NCBI GenBank assembly: GCA_021815205.1
Contig: JAKAHD010000006.1
Span: forward strand, 1 to 41,999
Origin: a bacterium
GTDB lineage: Bacteria > Patescibacteriota > Minisyncoccia > UBA6257 > GWB1-50-10
Direction of reading: 5' to 3'
DNA length: 41,999 nucleotides
In this document: piece after piece, positions 32,170 through 39,047 of the stretch
Numbering within the stretch: position 1 is the first letter of the stretch
Layout: the number at the start of each line of letters is the position of its first letter
Made by a program: the position numbers and the translations under genes
Notes under the pieces: generated by a model
The model's input: only the letters and a program-made list of their open reading frames with translations
Database searches by the model: none
What the model was told of the DNA's origin: nothing

Positions 32170-32239
32170 TAAATTTGAAATTTGAAATTTTTATTCAATT
32201 TTAAATTGATTAAAAATTAAGAATTAAAAATTAAAAATT
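32170..32239. repeat. Family F AT-rich repeat inserted in 16S helix 17
   Basis: AAATTTGAAATTTGAAATTTTT on the left and AATTAAAAATTAAAAATTC on the right. The right part is identical to the end of the intergenic copy at 40253-40370. It lies between two short hairpins in the helix 17 region. Confidence 0.8.
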
Positions 32240-32303
32240 CGCACCGAACTTTAGCGAGGTGCGTGTTGATGGTACCGTGGGAATAAGTGGCTGCAAACTT
32301 CGT

Positions 32304-32659
32304 GCCAGCCCCGTCACCTTTCGAGGTGCGAGGGCTGATAATCTGGCGCGACCTTATGGAGCAATCCATATTGAATAACTCTGCTTATATGCTGGGACAT
32401 TTTGATAGCGGCGATCAGCCCTCGGGTTGGTTTTATCAAAACAATCAGCAGGGAACCCAACACCTTTTGCGCAGTGATTTGTGCATCTGGTGTTGGAGGC
32501 AGCGCCCTCTGTGCAATTGAGCACAAAAGGCGCTGGACCCTCAGAGACTTGACCTGAAAGATGGTCGGAGTCATCGGGAAACGATGGCTAACATGCAGAG
32601 CCCCCGGTGAAAACCTGGGTGGTGATATAGTCCACACTCTACACCTTGAAAGGTGCGGG
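32304..32659 (+). ncRNA. Group I intron at 16S position 516 (no ORF)
   Basis: The 5' exon ends in T (32303) and the intron ends in G (32659), as group I rules require; joining them restores TTCGT-GCCAGCAGCCGCGG, so the insertion is after E. coli position 516. P1 can form between CTTCGT (32298-32303) and the internal guide GCGAGG (32328-32333), with the required U-G pair at the splice site. AGAGACTTGACC near 32543 and GTGATATAGTCC near 32622 look like the P7/J regions. 356 nt, no open frame worth calling. Position 516 is a known group I site in other SSU rRNA genes. Confidence 0.85.
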
Positions 32660-33463
32660 GCCAGCAGCCGCGGTAATACGAAGGCCACAAGCGTTATCCG
32701 GATTTATTGGGCGTAAAGGGCGCGTAGGGGGCTTGATGTGTTTCTGGTAAAATACCGGGGCTTAACTCCGGAACCGCCGGGAAAACTATCAGGCTAGAGG
32801 ATGTGAGAGGTGAGTGGAACGCACGGTGTAGGGGTGAAATCCGTTGATATCGTGCGGAACACCAAAGGCGAAGGCAGCTCACTGGGACATTCCTGACCCT
32901 GAGGCGCGAAAGCGTGGGCAGAAAAAAGGATTAGATACCCTTGTATTCCACGCCCTAAACGATGCTGACTAGTCGTCTCGAGTATCGACCCTCGGGGTGG
33001 CGTAGCTTACGCGTTAAGTCAGCCGCCTGGGAAGTACGAGCGCAAGCTTAAAACTCAAAGGAATAGACGGGGACTCGCACAAGCGGTGGAACATGTGGTT
33101 TAATTCGACGGTAAGCGAGGAACCTCACCAGGGCTAGACATCTTCACGACGATCTTCCGAAAGGGAGATCTTCCCACAAGGACGTGAGGACAGGTGCTGC
33201 ATGGTTGCCGTCAGCATGTGCCGTGAGGCGCTCCCTTCAATGGGGTAACATGCGCAACCCTCATCTCGTGTTACACGCAGTCACGAGAGACTGCCGTCCT
33301 ATAGACGGAGGAAGGTGAGGATGACGTCAAATCAGCATGGCCCTTTGATGCCCTGGGCTACACACATGTTACAATGGCCGGAACAGCGGGTTGCCAAGCC
33401 GTAAGGCGGAGCCAATCCCTATAAAAACGGCCTCAGTTCAGATTGAGGGCTGCAACTCGCCCT

Positions 33464-33497
<34 letters not shown>

Positions 33498-33535
33498 AAC
33501 GCCGCGGTGAATACGTTCTCGAGTCCTGTACTCAC

Positions 33536-34518
33536 ATGAAAAAGCGCTTGGCAGGTAAGAAAGCCAAAAAGTGCAAATCTTTTCCTTCCGTAACGTCTAC
33601 GGAAGCGTAGCCGAAGGATAGGTCTGACGCCGCGAGGCGCTGACTGGAGGATCCGGAAGCAAACAATAGTCCGAACGAATCCGCATACACGCGGAAAGGC
33701 TGATCGAGCTACGGAATGGCGGTGAGCGTAGTGAAGATCAAATGACAACGCCTTGTTCGGAATGTAAGAAAAGGTTTTCTTACTGACCCAAGGAGATCTG
33801 ACGTTGTTATCATAAACGCTCAATATGATATAATGTATCTGACGCAGCGTCAGAAGTCAGCTGGAGCGTAGTACCCCGAGTGTATCGAGGGGGAAGGTCT
33901 CCTCTTAATGTAAATGTTCACACCAGAATATATAACTGGTTTAGTTGATGGGGAAGGAAGTTTTACTGTTCACGTGAGAAATCCGAAGACGGGAGGTAAC
34001 GTGAAACGAAGAGCAAAAGCCGAACCGAGATTTTATGTCAAATTAGTGGAGAAAGATAAAGCAATTCTTCATCATTTGAAACGATATTTCGGTTGCGGAA
34101 ATGTTTACTTCCAGAAAGATAAGCGTCCCCGTCATCAGAATTGCTATCGTTATGAAGTAGCGGGAAGAGATGACTTGGAAAAAACAATAATCCCGTTTTT
34201 TCGAGAGCATCCTCTTCAATTTCCTTCAAAACAGAAGGACTTCAAAGTCTTTTGTGGTTTAATGGATATGATTCATGCCGGAGCGCATCTGACAGATGAA
34301 GGACTACTCAAAATGATAGTACTGAAAGAACAAATGCATTAAGCTCGCCGTATACGGGAAATCCGTCCGTACGGCCCCACTTCACTCTTCGAGTTTCGAG
34401 GGGCAAGTGGGGGCTTTCGCGGAAGTTTTAGGTAAGGCAAGTCCGCTCACTTAGTGGGCCTGCCCGACGAAGTTTCAGCGAAGTCGGGAACATCAACTCT
34501 TAGTACAAAGAGGATAAT
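33536..34518 (+). ncRNA. Group II-like intron in 16S near position 1399, hosting a LAGLIDADG gene
   Basis: Boundaries follow from the 16S sequence: TGTACTCAC (ending 33535) should join CGCCCGTC (starting 34519). Directly after the homing endonuclease stop lies a domain V-like hairpin (34346-34378): GCCGTA-T-ACGG, loop, CCGT, a bulge, TACGGC, with CGC rather than AGC as triad. A domain VI-like stem follows (CCCCACTT / AAGTGGGG, 34375-34412) with a candidate branch A. GAGATCTGACG (near 33793) and CGTCAGAAGTCAGC (near 33848) resemble bacterial group II core strands. The ORF is where domain IV should be. Odd points: no GUGYG at the 5' boundary and about 105 nt beyond domain VI, with a CCCGAC/GTCGGG hairpin, ending in AT. 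Confidence 0.7.
33914..34342 (+). CDS. Single-motif LAGLIDADG homing endonuclease in 16S intron
   Basis: 142 aa. The LAGLIDADG helix is Y-I-T-G-L-V-D-G-E-G-S-F near residue 5, with the metal-binding acidic residue at its end. Only one motif is present, so it should act as a homodimer. Further family features are F-Y-V-K-L-V-E-K-D (near 40), F-G-C-G-N-V-Y near 60, and Y-R-Y-E-V near 80. Length is normal for a single-motif enzyme. It would cut an intron-less 16S gene at the insertion site and drive homing; it may also help splicing as a maturase. It has much lower GC than the rRNA around it. Confidence 0.92.
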   Translation: MFTPEYITGLVDGEGSFTVHVRNPKTGGNVKRRAKAEPRFYVKLVEKDKAILHHLKRYFGCGNVYFQKDKRPRHQNCYRYEVAGRDDLEKTIIPFFREHPLQFPSKQKDFKVFCGLMDMIHAGAHLTDEGLLKMIVLKEQMH

Positions 34519-34647
34519 CGCCCGTCACACCAAGGGAGCCGGGAGTGCCTAAAGTTCGCTTCGGTGGATTAGGGTAAACTCGGTGACACGGGTGAAGTCG
34601 TAACAAGGCACGCGTAGCGGAAGCTGTGCGTGGATTAATTACATTTA

Positions 34648-34733
34648 GTCGTACTGATCTCCGCTGATTGCGAGCTGATGACCGCTGATATGTATCAGCG
34701 AAAATCAGCAAAATATCAGCGAAAATCAGTGGT
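34648..34733. repeat. CGCTGAT-type repeat, family E copy 4 (16S trailer)
   Basis: CCGCTGATTG, GACCGCTGATATGTATCAGCG and AAAATCAGCAAAATATCAGCG units that fold back on themselves. Starts right after the 16S 3' end. A small hairpin GTTGCCC-TCC-GGGCAAC follows. Confidence 0.8.
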
Positions 34734-34807
34734 TGCCCTCCGGGCAACAGGAAGGTGTTGGCCGATCAACCTAAAGTCTCGGCTTGTCTTGTCTCGGACA
34801 AGACTAC

Positions 34808-34892
34808 GGATTGCCGCTGATTTTTGAGCAGATTGCCGCTGATTACAGTTTTCGTATCAGCGTAGATCAGCCTCTATCAGCGAGTATCAGTG
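34808..34892. repeat. CGCTGAT-type repeat, family E copy 5 (16S trailer)
   Basis: GATTGCCGCTGAT twice on the left and TATCAGCG three times on the right, forming one long imperfect hairpin inside the pre-rRNA trailer. Confidence 0.8.
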
Positions 34893-34913
34893 GTCTCGCC
34901 CGGGGCGAGACAG

Positions 34914-34938
34914 AGGGACAACTAAAAAAGTTCTCAAC
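34914..34938 (+). other. 3' arm of the pre-16S processing stem
   Basis: Pairs with 31333-31357 over 25 bp. The 34645-35178 stretch contains this arm, two family E tracts and a T-shaped palindrome, and no gene. Confidence 0.85.
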
Positions 34939-34952
34939 TCTCGAAGGGGGGC

Positions 34953-35100
34953 GGATTTCCGATAATTTGCTCTCGAAAACACGCGTCACCCCGCCCCAGC
35001 CGGCGGGGTGCGCTCGCTCTCGGTTTCGCTCTTCCGCCTTCGGCGGAAACCGTGCCCGCTCAACCTGCGAGACGGTTTTCTCGAGAAACATCGGAAATCC
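34953..35100. repeat. T-shaped palindrome after the 16S unit
   Basis: Outer arms GGATTTCCGAT / ATCGGAAATCC. Inside are CTCGAAAAC / GTTTTCTCGAG-like arms and two hairpins (CACCCCGCC/GGCGGGGTG and TTCCGCC/GGCGGAA). Possibly the transcription terminator of the 16S unit. Confidence 0.75.
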
Positions 35101-35161
35101 TTGTGATAAAAATGGGACGGCTCCTTAGTTTGGTAGCTCGCTTTGATTTAAGAGGAGAAAT

Positions 35162-35170
35162 TGCTATAAT
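35162..35170 (+). promoter_or_regulatory. Extended -10 (TGC-TATAAT), predicted leaderless
   Basis: TATAAT at 35165-35170, 7 nt before the ATG at 35178; the 10-mer TTGCTATAAT is the same as before the transketolase gene. Confidence 0.7.
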
Positions 35171-35177
35171 TCGAGAA

Positions 35178-35570
35178 ATGCCGGAAACGCAACCAAAGAA
35201 GATATTACTCGTGGAAGATGAGCCGATGCTCTCGAGCTTGTTGCAGCAGCGGCTCGTGAAGGAGGGGTATGATGTGCCGCTTGCGAGAGACGGAGTGGAG
35301 GCCGTGAAGTTTTTGCGCCAAGATAAGCCCGATCTTATACTCCTCGATATTATTCTCCCCAAGATGTCAGGATTCGAGGTGATGGAAACCATGAAGAACG
35401 ACCCAACCGTCTTTCCCGCGCCCGTCGTGATTATCTCGAACTTGGGCCAAGAAAGCGATATTGAGAGAGGAAGAGCGCTCGGGGCGGTCGGGTATTTTAT
35501 TAAGGCACAACTCTCAATAGAGGACCTGGTATCGAAGATAGGGGAGTTTTTCGCCTCCAAGAAAACATAG
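35178..35570 (+). CDS. Single-domain response regulator (CheY-like)
   Basis: 130 aa receiver domain only. K-I-L-L-V-E-D-E-P at the N-terminus gives the acidic pocket, L-L-D-I-I-L-P-K-M-S-G holds the phosphorylated Asp near residue 57, I-I-S-N near 86 supplies the conserved Ser/Thr, and Y-F-I-K-A near 108 the Lys. There is no output domain, so it acts by protein contacts. It sits at the head of the pilus cluster, where PilG/PilH-type regulators control pilus motors; that link is inferred. The start is set by the -10 box 7 nt upstream. Confidence 0.93.
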   Translation: MPETQPKKILLVEDEPMLSSLLQQRLVKEGYDVPLARDGVEAVKFLRQDKPDLILLDIILPKMSGFEVMETMKNDPTVFPAPVVIISNLGQESDIERGRALGAVGYFIKAQLSIEDLVSKIGEFFASKKT

Positions 35571-35610
35571 ACAGATAGGGAGTTATGCACATATACCCCT
35601 TACGGTTTTA

Positions 35611-35619
35611 TGCTATACT
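35611..35619 (+). promoter_or_regulatory. Extended -10 (TGC-TATACT) of first pilin gene
   Basis: TATACT at 35614-35619; here the leader would be about 50 nt, unlike most other genes in the window. Confidence 0.55.
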
Positions 35620-35676
35620 CTTATTCAAGAGTTCCGCAGAGGGGGAGTTGAAGGTCAGAATTATTTGATTCTCTAC

Positions 35677-36264
35677 ATGAGCATACAACAGCAATCGAAA
35701 CGCGGGTTTACCCTTATCGAACTTTTGGTTGTGATCGCAATCCTTGCAATTTTGGCAGTTGCGGTGGTCTTGGTATTGAATCCGGCGGAGCTTCTGAAGC
35801 AAGGAAGGGATACAACGAGAATCTCCGATCTTGCGGCAGTGAATAGCGCAATCGCACTCTTTGTGGCCGACGTAAGAACTTATACGTGGTCAACGGTTGC
35901 TACGCCGAACTGTACGGGAGCAACTCCGTTTACGGGCGGCGGCGGAAGCATTACGTGTACCGTAGTAAGTTCTACGGTCGTGACAGGGGCCGGCTGGGTG
36001 CCGGTGAACTTCTCCGCAATCTCGAGCGGCGCGCCGCTCTCGCGGTTGCCGCTCGATCCCGTGAACTCGGGAGTAAATGAGTATCTCTATGCCGCCTCTT
36101 CGACGGCGGGATATTTCGAGCTCGTCGCGAATATGGAGAGTGTGAAATACGCGACTAACGGGACAGCTGATGTGGAGTCGAATACGAAAGATGGCGGAAG
36201 CGGTACGAACAGTAATAATGTGTATCAGGTAGGAAGCGAGCTTGATCTCATCTCCGCGTTCTAG
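35677..36264 (+). CDS. Type IV pilin-like protein 1
   Basis: 195 aa from the ATG at 35677; a TTG at 35665 is also possible. A short basic leader (S-I-Q-Q-Q-S-K-R-G) precedes F-T-L-I-E-L-L-V-V, the prepilin peptidase site with the conserved Glu at +5, and a 20-residue helix. The globular part contains T-V-V-T-G-A-G-W-V-P-V-N-F and S-E-L-D-L-I near the end. It is a tandem paralog of the next gene, sharing most of the domain. Likely the major or a minor pilin, exported and assembled by the PilB/PilC system encoded downstream. Confidence 0.9.
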   Translation: MSIQQQSKRGFTLIELLVVIAILAILAVAVVLVLNPAELLKQGRDTTRISDLAAVNSAIALFVADVRTYTWSTVATPNCTGATPFTGGGGSITCTVVSSTVVTGAGWVPVNFSAISSGAPLSRLPLDPVNSGVNEYLYAASSTAGYFELVANMESVKYATNGTADVESNTKDGGSGTNSNNVYQVGSELDLISAF

Positions 36265-36280
36265 CGTAACTGAAATAAAT

Positions 36281-36433
36281 CCCCACACCCTCCTGTGAGG
36301 TATTAAACCCCGCGGGAAGGACTTCTCCGCCGCCCATTCACCCCCACCTGATTTCGTAGGTGGGAGATTCATCTCCGAAGCCAAGCCCCCACCGCACGGC
36401 TTTTAGTCGTGCGATGCCCTTTTGTGGGTGTGG
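36281..36433. repeat. T-shaped palindrome, family C copy 4, abutting a -10 box
   Basis: Outer arms CCCCACACCC and GGGTGTGG; the right arm ends on the base before TATACT. Inner hairpins CCCCACCTGATTTCGTAGGTGGG-type and GCACGGCTTTTAGTCGTGC. Long identity with 21899-22073. Confidence 0.8.
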
Positions 36434-36439
36434 TATACT
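36431..36439 (+). promoter_or_regulatory. Extended -10 (TGG-TATACT), predicted leaderless
   Basis: TATACT at 36434-36439, 7 nt before the ATG at 36447. The TGG is also the end of the palindrome. Confidence 0.65.
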
Positions 36440-36446
36440 ATACTAC

Positions 36447-37025
36447 ATGAGAGAAGGAAAGGGATTCATGGGACAGCAGTGGAAAGGCAACGGCTTCACC
36501 CTTATTGAGCTTCTGGTCGTTATTGCGATCTTGTCGATCCTCGCGGTTGCGGTTATTTTGGTTTTAAATCCCGCAGAACTTCTGAAACAAAGCAGGGACG
36601 CGACGAGAATCTCCGATCTTGCGGCGCTCAATGCCTCAATCGCGCATTATGTGGCCGATGTAAGAAGTCCCACGTGGACGACTGGTACGTACTGCACCGC
36701 TTCGACAACGCCTCCGGGTGGGGCGGGAGCATGTACGCAGAGTTCTTCAACCGTTGTTACGGGAACCGGCTGGGTGCCGGTGAACTTCTCCGCAATCTCG
36801 AGCGGCGCGCCGCTCGCGCGTCTTCCGATCGATCCCGTAAACAGTGGCGCCTACTACTATATGTACTCGGCAAGCACTACCATAGGCTACTTCGAACTTA
36901 ATGCGAAGATGGAGAGCGCGAAGTTCGGTACCGGAGGGACCGCTGATGTGCAATCGAACTCGAAGGACGGGGGCGACAACAATAACGTGTACGAAACGGG
37001 AAGCGAGCTTGATCTTGTACATTGA
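36447..37025 (+). CDS. Type IV pilin-like protein 2
   Basis: 192 aa. Leader M-R-E-G-K-G-F-M-G-Q-Q-W-K-G-N-G then F-T-L-I-E-L-L-V-V with the +5 Glu. The body repeats the blocks seen in pilin 1: S-D-L-A-A-L-N-A-S-I-A, G-W-V-P-V-N-F-S-A-I-S-S-G-A-P-L, D-P-V-N-S-G, and N-V-Y-E-T-G-S-E-L-D-L at the end. The variable part (residues 75-100) has two Cys absent from some positions of pilin 1. It has its own promoter, so the two paralogs could be expressed differently. Confidence 0.9.
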   Translation: MREGKGFMGQQWKGNGFTLIELLVVIAILSILAVAVILVLNPAELLKQSRDATRISDLAALNASIAHYVADVRSPTWTTGTYCTASTTPPGGAGACTQSSSTVVTGTGWVPVNFSAISSGAPLARLPIDPVNSGAYYYMYSASTTIGYFELNAKMESAKFGTGGTADVQSNSKDGGDNNNVYETGSELDLVH

Positions 37026-37028
37026 ACC

Positions 37029-37168
37029 GCCCCGCACAGATATTCCCGCACCGGGCGTCGCGGTACTCCTGCGGTACCGCGCGCCCTACGCTCTCGGCTC
37101 GCAACCCGCCTCGTCGGCAGGGCCAAGCTTGCTCGCCTCCGAGAGTTGCGGTCATATCTGTGCGGGGC
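37029..37168. repeat. T-shaped palindrome between pilin 2 and pilB
   Basis: Outer arms GCCCCGCACAGATAT / ATATCTGTGCGGGGC (15 bp, perfect). Inside, CGCGGTAC-TCCTGC-GGTACCGCG and CTCTCGG / CCGAGAG make two hairpins. Begins 4 nt after the pilin stop; may act as terminator. Confidence 0.8.
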
Positions 37169-37212
37169 AGTTCTTATCGGGACGCCCGTTTCTGTGTTCA
37201 AGGGAGAAAGGG

Positions 37213-37218
37213 TATAAT
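37213..37218 (+). promoter_or_regulatory. -10 box (TATAAT) of pilB
   Basis: TATAAT, 9 nt before the ATG at 37228; predicted leader of 2-3 nt. Confidence 0.6.
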
Positions 37219-37227
37219 AATAAGGAA

Positions 37228-38940
37228 ATGATTGCGTTGCCTCCGGAAAAATTGAAGGAGATTCTCACGAAGTCGGGAGTGCTCGATAGGGAGATGTTTG
37301 ATGCGCTCCAAGACGAGGCCGAGCACAAACGCCAGGACGTGGGGGAGATTATCATCTCCCGCGGTCTTATCAACAGGGATTATTTTTATCTCCTTATTTC
37401 GAAAGCGCTTGGCGTCGAGCGGGTGAATCTGGGAGCGGTGGGAATCAATGAAGATGTTCTGCACCGTGTTCCCGAAGATGTCGCGCGGCAGAGGAATGTG
37501 ATTGTATTCGCGAGAGATCAGAATGGTACGTATGAAGTCGCAATGGAGAACCCGACCGACCTTGAAACGATCGATTTTTTGACGCTCCGGCTCGGCGCGC
37601 CCGTGAAACCCTACCTTGCGACCGAGGATGATCTGAACCGCGGCTTCCTTCTGTACCAGCAGCAGCTTACGCAGGATTTCCAGAAGATCATTGAAGACAA
37701 TATTCGGCAGTCGCTTCGACTTAAGGCGAAAGGGAATCTTGAGGAAGCGGCGGCGGACCTCCCCATTGTCGCGATCGTTGATAATCTTCTTTCGTACGCG
37801 ATCTCCTCGCGAGCCTCGGATGTGCACTTTGAGGTGTTGGATGACGCGGTGCTCGTCCGGTTCAGGATTGACGGTATTCTTCACGAGATCGTGCGCATGC
37901 CGAAGGAGATCCACCCCGCGATCGTCGCGCGCATCAAGATCCTCTCCGAGCTCCGCGTTGATGAGCACACGCATCCCCAGGATGGACGGTTCCGCTATAA
38001 GGTGGGAGGAGATACGATTGATATCCGCGTTTCGATCATCCCCACGTTCTACGGTGAGAAAGTCGAGATGAGGCTTCTCACGGCCGCACAAAAACCTCTT
38101 TCGTTCGGTGAGCTTGGCATGTTCGATGATACGATAAAGCTTATCACCGATGCGACTTCCAAGAGCTACGGCATGCTCCTCGTGTGCGGCCCTACCGGCG
38201 CCGGAAAAACAACCACGCTCTATTCCGTTATGAATATTTTAAATAAGCCCTCCGTGAACATCGTGACCGTCGAGGACCCGATCGAATACGATATGCGTTT
38301 TGTGAACCAGATGCAGGTGAATAACGCCGCCGGCATCACGTTCGCCTCGGGGCTCCGTTCGATCCTCCGGCAGGATCCGAACATCATTATGGTTGGCGAA
38401 ATCCGCGATGCGGAGACGGCGAACATCTCCGTACAGTCGGCGTTAACGGGCCATCTCGTACTTTCGAGTTTGCACACGAATGATTCGCCGACCGCCATTC
38501 CGCGCCTAATGGACATGGGAATTCCTCCTTTCCTCGTCTCGGCGGTACTGAACGCCGTGTCCTCCCAGCGTCTTACAAGGAAGATCCATATGGATTGCAT
38601 CGAGTCATACACGCCCAGCAAGGATTTGCTTTTGAATATTGAAAAGCAGATCCGCGAATTGAATTTGCCGGAGGAGGTACGCGCACCGAAGACGTTCTAT
38701 CGCGGAAAAGGGTGCGATGCGTGCAACCATACGGGGTATCTCGGCCGTATCGGTATTTTCGAGGTGTTGAACATCTCCGAAGAAATCAGGAAGCTTATCA
38801 TAAGCCCCACATTCGACCTCGATGTAATCCGTAAAAAAGCGAGGGAAGAGGGGATGATCACCATGTTCGAGGACGGTCTCCGGAAAGTCGAGCTTGGGAT
38901 GACCACGATCGAGGAGGTGTTCAGGGTAATGAGGGAATAA
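37228..38940 (+). CDS. pilB: PilB/GspE-type pilus assembly ATPase
   Basis: 570 aa. An N-terminal MshEN-like domain (1-150) is followed by the N2 domain and the ATPase core: Walker A G-P-T-G-A-G-K-T-T near residue 322, the Asp box near D-P-I-E-Y, and Walker B I-I-M-V-G-E-I-R-D near 387. Most PilB proteins have two C-x-x-C pairs for zinc. Here the first reads H-M-D-C near 457, the second C-D-A-C near 495, so one ligand may be His. It hydrolyses ATP on the inner face of the membrane to power pilin assembly with PilC. The frame is open far upstream through a palindrome; the -10 box and family N-terminus fix the start. Confidence 0.95.
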   Translation: MIALPPEKLKEILTKSGVLDREMFDALQDEAEHKRQDVGEIIISRGLINRDYFYLLISKALGVERVNLGAVGINEDVLHRVPEDVARQRNVIVFARDQNGTYEVAMENPTDLETIDFLTLRLGAPVKPYLATEDDLNRGFLLYQQQLTQDFQKIIEDNIRQSLRLKAKGNLEEAAADLPIVAIVDNLLSYAISSRASDVHFEVLDDAVLVRFRIDGILHEIVRMPKEIHPAIVARIKILSELRVDEHTHPQDGRFRYKVGGDTIDIRVSIIPTFYGEKVEMRLLTAAQKPLSFGELGMFDDTIKLITDATSKSYGMLLVCGPTGAGKTTTLYSVMNILNKPSVNIVTVEDPIEYDMRFVNQMQVNNAAGITFASGLRSILRQDPNIIMVGEIRDAETANISVQSALTGHLVLSSLHTNDSPTAIPRLMDMGIPPFLVSAVLNAVSSQRLTRKIHMDCIESYTPSKDLLLNIEKQIRELNLPEEVRAPKTFYRGKGCDACNHTGYLGRIGIFEVLNISEEIRKLIISPTFDLDVIRKKAREEGMITMFEDGLRKVELGMTTIEEVFRVMRE

Positions 38941-38948
38941 TACCCATG

Positions 38949-39039
38949 CTACGAAATACGAATTTTGTACGAATATACGATATACAATAGACATCACGCC
39001 GGTTTTTTCGTATAGTAGTAAGTAATTCGTATTTCGTAG
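38949..39039. repeat. Inverted repeat carrying the pilC promoter region
   Basis: Ends CTACGAAATACGAATT / AATTCGTATTTCGTAG (16 bp, perfect). TATAGT near 39011 inside it could be a -10 box. Ends 8 nt before the pilC ATG. Confidence 0.8.
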
Positions 39040-39047
39040 AGAAATTC

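Noticed and set aside
34732-34748. CCTCC within GTTGCCCTCCGGGCAAC as a displaced anti-SD
   Set aside because: It is in a perfect small hairpin about 90 nt past helix 45 and after a repeat tract, so it would not be the free 3' tail of mature 16S.
34953-35177. Start of a 23S rRNA gene after the 16S unit
   Set aside because: No conserved 23S 5' sequence; the stretch is a T-shaped palindrome followed by the promoter of the response regulator.
36901-37227. N-terminal extension of PilB through the upstream palindrome
   Set aside because: The extension is the palindrome translated; the family N-terminus and the -10 box place the start at 37228.
37198-38091. 297-codon open frame on the minus strand opposite pilB
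   Set aside because: Full match of pilB motifs on the + strand; the minus frame has no start signals or recognisable motifs.
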